Shown here: piece after piece, positions 43,688 through 51,528 of the stretch
Layout: each line of letters opens with the position of its first letter
Position numbering within the stretch: the first letter of the stretch is position 1
Program-made: the position numbers and the translations under genes
The notes under the pieces: generated by a model
What the model was told of the DNA's origin: nothing
The model's database searches: none
The model's input: only the letters and a program-made list of their open reading frames with translations
Assembly: GCF_003432075.1 (NCBI RefSeq)
Contig: NZ_QWBU01000003.1
Location: 310,001-374,000 of the forward strand
DNA: 64,000 bases
Origin: Shinella sp. WSJ-2
Lineage (GTDB): Bacteria; Pseudomonadota; Alphaproteobacteria; Rhizobiales; Rhizobiaceae
Reading direction: 5' to 3'

Positions 43688-46192
43688 ATGGTACTCAAGG
43701 TTTTCTCGGCGGATTCGATCGGCGCGGGCGTACGGGCGGAGATGTCCTATGGTGACATGCTCTTCGTTGGCGAGGATGCAACGGTGGCACGGACGGATGC
43801 CATATCGAGCGGCGATGCTGCGGTCCGCGCCCTGGCCGGCAACAATACGCTGGACATCCGCGGCACGGTTCTCGGCGGCAAGACCACCATTCTGCTGGGT
43901 GACAATGCCAGCGCGGACAACAGCTACAAGGTGATGTTGTCCTCCACGGCACTCGTCAAGAGCTTCGACGGCGCGGCCATCGAGCTGAAGGGCACGTTCA
44001 GCGACATCACGAACGACGGCCAGATCGATGGCAGGATCGGCATCAGCTTTAACGGTGCGAGCACTGCAACAGGCAGCCTGATCACCAACAACGGCGGCAT
44101 TGATGCGTCGAATTACGGATTCGTCCGCGGATCCGCTGCGACGGAATCCATGTGGTTCGCCAACAACGGCACGGTTTCCGGAAAACTCGGAGCGTACTAT
44201 TCCCCCGACAGCATCAGCGCCATGGACACTGTGGTCAACAGCGGTGTGATGACCGGCAATATCGAGCTCGGTGGCGGTTCGGACGTGTATGACGGCAAAC
44301 TCGGCACCGTGTCGGCCGGCAATGTCTATGGTGGAAGCGGCGGCGACACGCTTGTCGGCGGTGCCGGCGCGGATTCCCTCTACGGCGATAATGACGCCGA
44401 CTATCTGGACGGCGGTGCGGGCGACGATGCGCTGAATGGCGGCAACGGTGACGACGTCCTCTTCGGCGGCATCGGCAACGACACGCTGGACGGCGGCGAC
44501 GATGTCGACATGCTTCGCGGTGGCGCAGGCGACGATACGTATGTCGCCGATAATGTCGGCGATTCGATCACGGAGATTGCGGGTGAAGGCATCGATACCG
44601 TCAAAGCCGCCATTGATTATACGCTGACGGCGAATGTGGAAAACCTGACGCTGACCAGCGCCGACGATATCAGCGGCACGGGCAACGCGCTCGCCAACAT
44701 CATCACCGGCGATGACGGGCACAACACGCTGAAGGGCATGGCCGGCAACGATATGCTGGACGGCGGCTTGAATTCGGACCTGCTCGAGGGCGGGATCGGC
44801 AACGACACCTATGTGGTGGACAATGCCGATGACACGATTGTGGAACTCAAGGACCAGGGCACGGACACGGTCAAGGCCCTGGTGAGCTACACGCTGTCGG
44901 ACAATGTCGAAAAGCTGATCCTGACAGGTCCTTCCGATAGCGACGGCACGGGCAATGCCGGCGCCAACACGCTGACGGGCAATGACGGCAAGAACACGCT
45001 GAAAGGGATGGACGGCAACGATACGCTGGACGGCAAGGGTGGCCTCGACACGCTCGTCGGCGGCAAGGGCAACGATACCTATATCGTCGGCGACAGCGGT
45101 GACATCATCACGGAAGTTGCCGGCGAAGGCACGGACACGGTGAAAGCGTCGAAGAGCTATACGCTTTCGGCCAATGTCGAAAAACTGATCCTGACGGGCA
45201 CGGCCAATCTGAACGGCACGGGCAGCGTCGACGCGAATACCCTGACGGGCAACACCGGCGCCAACACCCTGAAGGGCATGGACGGTAACGACGTGCTCGA
45301 TGGCGGTGCGGGTGCGGACCGGATGGAGGGTGGCCTTGGCAACGACACGTTCGTCGTCGACAATGCCGGCGATAAGATCGTCGAACTCTCCGGCGAGGGT
45401 ACGGACACGGTGAGGGCCTCGGTCAGCCATACGCTTGCGGCCAATGTCGAGAAGCTGGTGCTGACCGGCACGGGCAACCTCAACGGCACGGGCAACGAAC
45501 TCGCCAATACGCTGACGGGCAATGCGGGCAAGAACATCCTGAAGGGTATGGCGGGCAACGACCTGCTGGACGGCGGCGCTGGCGCCGACCGTCTGGAAGG
45601 CGGCCTCGGCAAGGACACCTATGTGGTCGACAATGCCGGCGACAAGGTCGTCGAGCTTTCGGGCGAGGGCACCGACACGGTGAAGGCTTCGGTGAGCCAC
45701 ACGCTTGCCGCCAATGTCGAGAAGCTGGTGCTGACCGGCACGGGCAATCTCAACGGCACGGGCAACGAGCTTGCCAACACGCTGACGGGCAATGCCGGCG
45801 TCAACATCCTGAAGGGCATGGCGGGCAACGATACGCTCGTCGGCGGTGCGGGAGCCGACCAGCTCTATGGCGGTGCGGGCAAGGACATGTTCGTCTTCAA
45901 CTCTGCCTCCGACTCGAAGACGACGGCGATGGACAAGATCTTCGACTTCTCGCATGCCGAGGGCGACCGGATCGACCTTCATGCCATCGACGCCAATGGC
46001 GTTTTGGCGGGCGACCAGGCGTTCAGCTTCATCGGCACGAGCGCCTTCCACAACAAGGTGGGCGAGCTGCGCTTCGAGCAGAAGTCGGGCGACACGCTCA
46101 TCCATGGCGATATCAACGGCGACGGCAAGGCGGATTTCACCATCGCAGTCGATCCGCTCGTGACCTTCACCGCGAGCGACTTCCTGCTTTGA
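43688..46192 (+). CDS. large RTX-type repeat protein (834 residues), paralogue of the previous one
   Basis: ATG at 43688 with AGAGGG 7 bases upstream (43682 also possible). Same plan as its neighbour: N-terminal beta-helix region (MVLKVFSADSIGAGVRAEMS), a dense RTX block at ~215-285 (YGDNDADYLDGGAGDDALNG), then five to six ~80-residue RTX/TDTVKAS units and the serralysin-like C-terminus ending SDFLL. The last ~270 residues are almost the same as in the neighbour at DNA level too, while the N-terminal third differs. This indicates duplication with later exchange or homogenisation. Type I secretion expected. Confidence 0.88.
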   Translation: MVLKVFSADSIGAGVRAEMSYGDMLFVGEDATVARTDAISSGDAAVRALAGNNTLDIRGTVLGGKTTILLGDNASADNSYKVMLSSTALVKSFDGAAIELKGTFSDITNDGQIDGRIGISFNGASTATGSLITNNGGIDASNYGFVRGSAATESMWFANNGTVSGKLGAYYSPDSISAMDTVVNSGVMTGNIELGGGSDVYDGKLGTVSAGNVYGGSGGDTLVGGAGADSLYGDNDADYLDGGAGDDALNGGNGDDVLFGGIGNDTLDGGDDVDMLRGGAGDDTYVADNVGDSITEIAGEGIDTVKAAIDYTLTANVENLTLTSADDISGTGNALANIITGDDGHNTLKGMAGNDMLDGGLNSDLLEGGIGNDTYVVDNADDTIVELKDQGTDTVKALVSYTLSDNVEKLILTGPSDSDGTGNAGANTLTGNDGKNTLKGMDGNDTLDGKGGLDTLVGGKGNDTYIVGDSGDIITEVAGEGTDTVKASKSYTLSANVEKLILTGTANLNGTGSVDANTLTGNTGANTLKGMDGNDVLDGGAGADRMEGGLGNDTFVVDNAGDKIVELSGEGTDTVRASVSHTLAANVEKLVLTGTGNLNGTGNELANTLTGNAGKNILKGMAGNDLLDGGAGADRLEGGLGKDTYVVDNAGDKVVELSGEGTDTVKASVSHTLAANVEKLVLTGTGNLNGTGNELANTLTGNAGVNILKGMAGNDTLVGGAGADQLYGGAGKDMFVFNSASDSKTTAMDKIFDFSHAEGDRIDLHAIDANGVLAGDQAFSFIGTSAFHNKVGELRFEQKSGDTLIHGDINGDGKADFTIAVDPLVTFTASDFLL

Positions 46193-46208
46193 GCGCGTAT
46201 TTCTCAGC

Positions 46209-46232
46209 AAAGGGGCGGCAACGCCCCTTTTT
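46209..46232 (+). terminator. rho-independent terminator of the second large RTX gene
   Basis: Arms AAAGGGGCG and CGCCCCTTT with a 4-base loop and a run of T, 16 bases after the stop and before the converging DUF1254 gene. Confidence 0.87.
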
Positions 46233-46238
46233 GTGCGA

Positions 46239-46787
46239 TCAGTTCGGCACGAAGGTCTCGCAGCTGGCGTCGGCGAGGAAGCCGACGGCGGCGGGTTGGC
46301 GGCTGGCGGTGGGCACGAAGGTGCGCAGAACGGCGTAGCCTTCGGTGCCGCGCATTTCCACGAGGATCGACTGTTCCAGTTCCGGCGGCACGGCCTTGCG
46401 GATGCCGATGAGCTGGATGGGCGTGGCGATCAGCGTGTCGAGCGCGCCGGAGACGGATGTGCGATCGTTCATGCTGAACACCTCGTTGGAGGCATCGTCA
46501 TAGACGGCGAGTGACCAGAAGGGCACCTCGCTATCGGCGAAAAGGCGGACCGGGCCGTTTTCGACGGAGAAAGTGCAGACGGCGGTCTTCATCGCCGGGT
46601 CGTCGTTGAGCGGTGCCAGCGTATCGCCGACGCTGGCGAGCGGGAAGAAGCGGTTGTTCTCGCCGAAGGTCTGGACGCGCGTATAGGCGTCGCGGCCGGT
46701 AAAGCTCGGCAGCGAGAGGATGATGACGATATGCAGCAGGGCCGCGCCGACAAGGCCGATGGCGATGGCATAGAGGACGCTACGCAT
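46239..46787 (-). CDS. DUF1254-type membrane-anchored protein
   Basis: 182 residues. N-terminal membrane helix (SVLYAIAIGLVGAALLHIVI), then TFGENNRFFPLASVGDTLAP, DDPAMKTAVCTFSVENGPVR and VPFWSLAVYDDASNEVFSMN, the pattern of the short rhizobial DUF1254 proteins. It starts 8 bases inside the DUF1214 gene, so the two are made together and probably form a complex in the periplasm. In longer homologues DUF1254 and DUF1214 lie in one chain. Function unknown. Confidence 0.82.
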   Translation of the reverse strand: MRSVLYAIAIGLVGAALLHIVIILSLPSFTGRDAYTRVQTFGENNRFFPLASVGDTLAPLNDDPAMKTAVCTFSVENGPVRLFADSEVPFWSLAVYDDASNEVFSMNDRTSVSGALDTLIATPIQLIGIRKAVPPELEQSILVEMRGTEGYAVLRTFVPTASRQPAAVGFLADASCETFVPN

Positions 46788-47373
46788 CGGTGCAGTCCAG
46801 CCTTGATATGCCGGGCATGGCAAGGTCGATGACGCCGGAACTGCCGGCGGTCGGCGTGTCGAGCAGCGTCATGACGAGCAGGAACGGCGCCCTTCCTTCT
46901 GGCACCGCAAGCCAGTTGCCGGAGGTCGCCGTCGAGGCGATGCGGATCGAGAAGCTGCTGTCGGCATTGCGCAGCACCGACCAGGCGTTCACCCCATCCG
47001 GCAGGCCCGGGCGTGTGCCCAGCAGCGGATTGCCGTTGCGGTCGGCGGCGTGCAGCGTCCAGAGGCGGGCGGGCGGCGTGATGCCCTTGATCTCGTAACG
47101 GCAGTTTTCCGAAAGGCTGCGATTGTCGCTGTCGGTGGCGGCGGTGAAGGTCAGGCCCTCGGCGCCGCCGAGCAGAAGCTTGCCGTCACGGGCGCGGTGC
47201 GCCTTGGCATAGGGATCGGCGTCGATCGTCTGTGCGCTCGGGAAGGCGGTCCAGGGGCCGAGCGCGATGGCGCCGAAGCCGACGGTCGCCCTGAGCGCAT
47301 AGATCGAGCTCAGGATGCCGAGCCCGAAGGCGACGGCGAGCGCGGTGGCGATGACGAGGGGGGTTCGGAACAA
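46780..47373 (-). CDS. DUF1214 domain membrane-anchored protein
   Basis: 197 residues, start probably TTG at 47373 with no good ribosome site, so the true start is unsure. N-terminal helix LVIATALAVAFGLGILSSIY, then LGPWTAFPSAQTIDADPYAK, AHRARDGKLLLGGAEGLTFT, CRYEIKGITPPARLWTLHAA and NWLAVPEGRAPFLLVMTLLD, which is the DUF1214 core (a beta-sandwich). Upstream gene of the pair with DUF1254. Confidence 0.85.
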   Translation of the reverse strand: MFRTPLVIATALAVAFGLGILSSIYALRATVGFGAIALGPWTAFPSAQTIDADPYAKAHRARDGKLLLGGAEGLTFTAATDSDNRSLSENCRYEIKGITPPARLWTLHAADRNGNPLLGTRPGLPDGVNAWSVLRNADSSFSIRIASTATSGNWLAVPEGRAPFLLVMTLLDTPTAGSSGVIDLAMPGISRLDCTDA

Positions 47374-47463
47374 GGCAATCGACCGTTTGAATCAGCGAGA
47401 GCATTTCCAGCCGAAGCAAGTTTGCTTCGGCGTCGGACAATGCGGCAAAAACAGAATCCTAAA

Positions 47464-47565
47464 GCAATTCCACCAAAAGTGTGAAGCGGTTTTGCGTCCG
47501 GAATCGCATTGAAAAGAAGAGATAGAGCGGTTTTGCGATTCGGAGAAACGCGCAAACGCTCTATC
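47464..47565. repeat. rhizobial intergenic repeat-like element
   Basis: Holds the string AAAAGTGTGAAGCGGTTTTG, which I recall as frequent in rhizobial intergenic DNA (RIME-like), and an inverted repeat GATAGAGCG (47521-47529) / CGCTCTATC (47557-47565). It begins 3 bases after the PBP1A stop, so it may also act as its terminator. Copy number cannot be judged from one window. Confidence 0.5.
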
Positions 47566-47567
47566 GG

Positions 47568-49748
47568 TTACTCTGTCCGGTTGACCGGAGCCGCGTCAAG
47601 CGCGGCCACCCGGCCATCGGCCTTGAGCGGCTTGGCCTCGTTCAACTGGCGGGCAACATCCTTCAGGAGTTTGGTGACATCGGTGGAGAGCGAACGGGGA
47701 CGCACCAGCGCGGGCAGGGGATTGGCCTCGTCCGTCGTCGTCGCCGCGACCTCCGTCGCCTTGGTGCCGTCGGGCAGCGGGTTCTCGATGCCGGGAATGG
47801 GACGAAGCTCGATGCCCTGATGGGCATAGTCCATCAGACGCTTGAAGGTCATGGCGGGCAGCGAGCCGCCGGTCATGTTGTTGGTCGAGGTATAGTCGTC
47901 GTTGCCGAACCAGACGGCGGCCGTGTAATTGCCGGTGAAGCCGACGTACCAGGCGTCGCGGTAGGCTTGGGTCGTGCCCGTCTTGCCGCCCGAGACGATG
48001 CCGCGGTCGAGCGCGCCACGGCGTGCCGTGCCGTTGACCGGGATGGTCACAAAGATGCGGTTCATCGATGAATCCGCCTCTTCCGACAGGATGCGCTTGG
48101 CCGGCGGTTCGTCGCGCGAAAAATCGTAGAGGATATCGCCGTCGTAATTGAGGATCTGGCTGATGCCGTGGCGGCGCGACTGCACGCCGCCGGCCGGGAA
48201 GACGGCATAGGCGGTGGCCTGATCCATGACAGTGACTTCCGATGTGCCGAGCGGCATGGTTTTGTCGGTGCGGATGGGCGTCTCAACGCCCATCTCCTTG
48301 GCGAGCTGCGCGATGCGCTTGGTGCCGAGCTTTTCCTTGGCAAGCCGCACCGGCACCGAGTTGATCGATTTCGCCATCGCCGTCATCAGCGTCATGCGGC
48401 CGGCGAAGCTGCGGCCGTAATTTTGCGGCGACCAGCCGCCCCAGCTGATCGGGGCATCGACGATGGTCGTCTCGGGCGTCATGCCGGATTCCATGGCGGC
48501 CGCATAGGTATAGGCCTTGAAGGACGAGCCTGGTTGGCGCAGCGCCCGGGTGGCGCGGTTGAACTGGCTCTCGCCGTAATCGCGCCCGCCGACCATGGCG
48601 CGCACGGCGCCGCCGTTCTCGATCATCACAAGCGCGCCCTGCTTGACCCGGTAGCTCTCGCCATACTGGCGCAGGCCGCTTTCCACCGACTCCTCGGCGG
48701 CGGCCTGCAGGCCCATGTCGATGGTGGTGCGCACGACGAGGGAATGCTGGGCGAAGGGTTTTGCGATGCGCTGCACCTCGTCGAAGGCCCAGTCGAGGAA
48801 GAAATCGGGTGCGGCCTTCTCGTTGCGGTCGATGACGCTCGCGGGATTGCGCCGTGCGGCGATCACCTGGCCCTCGGTCATCAGCCCGCCCTGCACGAGA
48901 TTGGTCAGCACTTCGTTGGCGCGGGCGCGCGCGGCGGGCAGGTTGACGTGGGGCGCATAGCGGGCCGGGGCCTTGAACAGGCCGGCGAGCATGGCGGATT
49001 CGGCCAGATTCACATCCGTGACGTTCTTGCCGAAATAGAACTGCGCCGCCGCAGCCGCGCCGAAGGTGCCGCCGCCCATATAGGCGCGGTCGAGATAGAG
49101 GCGCAGGATTTCCTTCTTGGAGAGGTTCGCCTCGAGCCAGAGCGCGAGGAAGGCTTCCTTGATCTTGCGCTCGAAGGTCCGCTCGTTGGAGAGGAAGAGG
49201 TTCTTGGCCAGCTGCTGGGTGAGCGTGGAGCCGCCCTGCACGACGCCACCGGCGCGCGCATTCTCGTTCATGGCGCGGGCAAGCCCGAGGAAATCGATGC
49301 CGAAATGGCTGAAGAAGCGGCGGTCCTCTGTGGCGAGCACCGCCTTGATCAGGTGATCGGGCAGCTCGTCGATCGGCACGGAATCCTCGTGGATGATGCC
49401 GCGGTGGCCGATCTCGTTACCGTAGCGGTCGAGGAAGGTGACGGCGAAGTCGCTCTGCGCGCGCCAGTCGCCCTTGGTCTCCTCGAAGGCGGGCAGAGCC
49501 AGCGCGAGCAGCAGGACGAAGCCGGCGGTGCCGAGATTCATGCCTTCGCCGACGATCTCGAAGACAGCCTTCTTCCAGCCCTTTACCTGGAAGCGGCGGA
49601 AGAAGATGGTGATCTCCTCCCAGATTTCGGCCGCGCGAAAACCGGCATTCCAGACCGTGGAATCGATCCAGGAATCGAGGCGCAGGAAAATGTGCCGCTT
49701 GCGGCGGCGCGGTTTTTGCGGCTTGGGGCTTTCGTCTTCCACGCTCAA
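47568..49748 (-). CDS. mrcA: class A penicillin-binding protein 1A
   Basis: 726 residues: basic cytoplasmic head, one membrane helix (~residues 72-88), transglycosylase domain with catalytic Glu141 (EDRRFFSHFGIDFLG) and QGGSTLTQQLAKNLF, then transpeptidase domain with nucleophile Ser408 (SSFK), SIN and SGGKTGTTQ. It polymerises and cross-links peptidoglycan. In Agrobacterium-type bacteria PBP1a is the main enzyme of unipolar growth. The protein lacks the large OB-fold insert of enterobacterial PBP1A, in line with its length. Single gene. Confidence 0.92.
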   Translation of the reverse strand: MSVEDESPKPQKPRRRKRHIFLRLDSWIDSTVWNAGFRAAEIWEEITIFFRRFQVKGWKKAVFEIVGEGMNLGTAGFVLLLALALPAFEETKGDWRAQSDFAVTFLDRYGNEIGHRGIIHEDSVPIDELPDHLIKAVLATEDRRFFSHFGIDFLGLARAMNENARAGGVVQGGSTLTQQLAKNLFLSNERTFERKIKEAFLALWLEANLSKKEILRLYLDRAYMGGGTFGAAAAAQFYFGKNVTDVNLAESAMLAGLFKAPARYAPHVNLPAARARANEVLTNLVQGGLMTEGQVIAARRNPASVIDRNEKAAPDFFLDWAFDEVQRIAKPFAQHSLVVRTTIDMGLQAAAEESVESGLRQYGESYRVKQGALVMIENGGAVRAMVGGRDYGESQFNRATRALRQPGSSFKAYTYAAAMESGMTPETTIVDAPISWGGWSPQNYGRSFAGRMTLMTAMAKSINSVPVRLAKEKLGTKRIAQLAKEMGVETPIRTDKTMPLGTSEVTVMDQATAYAVFPAGGVQSRRHGISQILNYDGDILYDFSRDEPPAKRILSEEADSSMNRIFVTIPVNGTARRGALDRGIVSGGKTGTTQAYRDAWYVGFTGNYTAAVWFGNDDYTSTNNMTGGSLPAMTFKRLMDYAHQGIELRPIPGIENPLPDGTKATEVAATTTDEANPLPALVRPRSLSTDVTKLLKDVARQLNEAKPLKADGRVAALDAAPVNRTE

Positions 49749-49919
49749 TAACCTTATCTAGGGACAGGCCGCAGCCTGCCCGCGTCCGGTTAACGTCTTC
49801 TGATCCTGTCCTATTCAGGGACGATAGCAGTCTTTTGAAGGCAGCAGAACGGATTTTGCCGGGTACGGTTACCGGGGGTGAGGGTTGACCTTTCACGGCA
49901 AGAGGTTCAGGGGTCTCGC

Positions 49920-50405
49920 ATGACGACAAACACCTTGCAGGACCCCGCCGACCTTCCTTTCTGGAAGACGAAGACGATCGCCGAGATGACGGATGGCGAA
50001 TGGGAAAGCCTGTGTGACGGCTGCGGGCTCTGTTGTCTCAACAAGCTGGAAGACTGGGATACCGGCGAGATCGCCTGGACCTCCATCCGCTGCGTGCTGC
50101 TCGACGGCGAGAGCTGTCGCTGCAAGGACTACGAGAACCGGCAGGCCACGGTGCCCGACTGTATCCGCCTGACGGTGGAAAGCGTGGAAAAGATCTCCTG
50201 GCTGCCGCCGACCTGCGGCTATCGCCTCATCCGCGACGGGCATGACCTCTACTGGTGGCATCCGCTGGTCTCGGGCGACCCCGACACGGTGCATCAGGCC
50301 GGCATTTCGGCGCGCGGGCGCACGATCAGCGAAGAGGGCATCGATATCGAGGATTACGAGGACTATCTCGTGACCTGGCCGATGGAAGTGGGCGGAGAGA
50401 AGTAG
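49920..50405 (+). CDS. YcgN-family cysteine-cluster protein (UPF0260)
   Basis: 161 residues. [18 protein letters not shown] gives the Cys-x2-Cys-x3-Cys-Cys cluster of the YkgJ/YcgN group; further Cys lie in [20 protein letters not shown] and [11 protein letters not shown]. These are expected to bind zinc or an Fe-S cluster; the activity is unknown. GGGG lies 6 bases before the ATG. It converges with the YjbR-like gene, one base between stops. Confidence 0.9.
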   Translation: MTTNTLQDPADLPFWKTKTIAEMTDGEWESLCDGCGLCCLNKLEDWDTGEIAWTSIRCVLLDGESCRCKDYENRQATVPDCIRLTVESVEKISWLPPTCGYRLIRDGHDLYWWHPLVSGDPDTVHQAGISARGRTISEEGIDIEDYEDYLVTWPMEVGGEK

Positions 50406-50406
50406 C

Positions 50407-50739
50407 TCAGTTCATCGTCGCGGTGACCAGGGCCTTCGGTGCGACATTGCGCCAGGCGGTGCCGATGAGATCGCGCACCCGCTCGTCGTCGGCGCTGTCG
50501 AAATAAAGCGATGTCCAGCCCTTGGCACCCCAGCCGCCCGGCACGGGCGCGCATAGCCCCGGATCGGTTTCCACAACCATGGCCTGCTGGCCGGGCGTCA
50601 GCTTCAGCACCGCGCGGCCGGCCTGCGGCAGGGACATGAAAATCTTCTCGCCCACCCGGAAGTCGCGCTTCCCGAAATGGGCACTTTCCCGCGTCCCCGG
50701 CATGCCGAGCGCGATCGCGATGAGATCGTCCGAGGTCAT
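50407..50739 (-). CDS. MmcQ/YjbR family protein
   Basis: 110 residues. SDDLIAIALGMPGTRESAHF, GKRDFRVGEKIFMSLPQAGR and GAKGWTSLYFDSADDERVRD are the YjbR fold (CyaY-like) with the conserved Lys-Gly-Trp. Often called DNA-binding, without firm evidence. The ATG at 50739 gives the usual length. Confidence 0.9.
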   Translation of the reverse strand: MTSDDLIAIALGMPGTRESAHFGKRDFRVGEKIFMSLPQAGRAVLKLTPGQQAMVVETDPGLCAPVPGGWGAKGWTSLYFDSADDERVRDLIGTAWRNVAPKALVTATMN

Positions 50740-50800
50740 GGCGAAAGAGTAGCACTCTTCGCGGCTCCGCAAAAGATTTTGCTAAATAGGAAAATAGTCC

Positions 50801-50829
50801 TTGACGGTGTGACGGTCGTTTGCTAGGAT
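50801..50829 (+). promoter_or_regulatory. candidate sigma-70 promoter of the GTA cluster
   Basis: TTGACG and TAGGAT with a 17-base spacer, 154 bases upstream of the first GTA gene. It is the best promoter-like match in the gap between the YjbR gene and the cluster. Confidence 0.5.
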
Positions 50830-50935
50830 TAAGGCACAGTCGGAAAGGTGCGGGCGGCGAGATCGCCTGATTTTCCAGGCGACCCTTCGGATCGGTGGTT
50901 TCTGCCGGGTTCGGATTTTTTGGGAATATATTGAC

Positions 50936-50968
50936 AGGCGCCGGGTTCTTTGAACCGGGCGCCTTTTT
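50936..50968 (+). terminator. terminator-like hairpin in the GTA leader
   Basis: Arms AGGCGCCGGGTTC and GAACCGGGCGCCT pair with one G-G mismatch around a TTT loop, followed by TTTT and GTTT. It lies after the candidate promoter and only 14 bases before the first GTA start codon, so it may end transcription early or isolate the cluster from upstream reading. Confidence 0.7.
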
Positions 50969-50982
50969 GTTTGGGGTTTGCG

Positions 50983-51528
50983 ATGGACGCGGCGATCGAT
51001 CTTCAGCTATTCGGCCTCTCGCCGGAGCCGGCGGTGTATGACGGGCTTGGCGGGCGGCGGGTGGATTTCGCGGGCGCGGCGGCGCTGGTGCTCGATACCA
51101 AGGCGGATGGGCCGCTCGATCCCTTTCTCGACATGCAGGCGATGCTTCTGGAGATGACGAAGGAGCTGCGCGAGCGGTTCCAGCGCTTCCAGAGCCAGAA
51201 GGTTCTGGCCGAGCAGGATGCTGCCGGTGCCGAAGACGAGGCCTCGCGAAAGCTCGCGCAGAGCGACGCCAAGGCGGCCATCGAGGCGGTGTCGCTGATC
51301 GTGCGCACGCTGGAAAAGATCGACAGCCTGCAACGCACGCTGATTTCGGAACGCTCAGAGGTGGAAGCCGCCCGTGGCGAGCCGGAAGACGAGGCGGCGC
51401 TGGTGGCGAAATTCGACCAGCTGGTCGAGACGCGCGTGAAGGAACGGTTGGATGCGGCGAGGGAAGGCTGGCGGCGAGAAGCCGGGATTGGCGGGGATGC
51501 TGCCGCGCGAATGGAAAACGGACCGTAG
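50983..51528 (+). CDS. GTA gp1-like protein, candidate small terminase
   Basis: 181 residues. Largely helical and charged in the middle: MQAMLLEMTKELRERFQRFQ, DAKAAIEAVSLIVRTLEKID and AALVAKFDQLVETRVKERLD, which suggests a coiled-coil oligomer. It lies directly before the large terminase, where RcGTA has g1, now considered the small terminase subunit that selects DNA. There is little sequence signature to confirm it. GGGG precedes the ATG. Confidence 0.7.
   Translation: MDAAIDLQLFGLSPEPAVYDGLGGRRVDFAGAAALVLDTKADGPLDPFLDMQAMLLEMTKELRERFQRFQSQKVLAEQDAAGAEDEASRKLAQSDAKAAIEAVSLIVRTLEKIDSLQRTLISERSEVEAARGEPEDEAALVAKFDQLVETRVKERLDAAREGWRREAGIGGDAAARMENGP

Noticed and set aside
40015-46210. Two very long minus-strand open frames (1087 and 942 codons) opposite the RTX genes
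   Set aside because: They arise from the regular codon pattern of the RTX repeats; their products are Val/Ala/Arg repeats mirroring the sense repeats.
46239-47373. DUF1254/DUF1214 as a frameshifted single gene
   Set aside because: Each has its own membrane anchor and start, with an 8-base overlap; short split pairs are normal in rhizobia.
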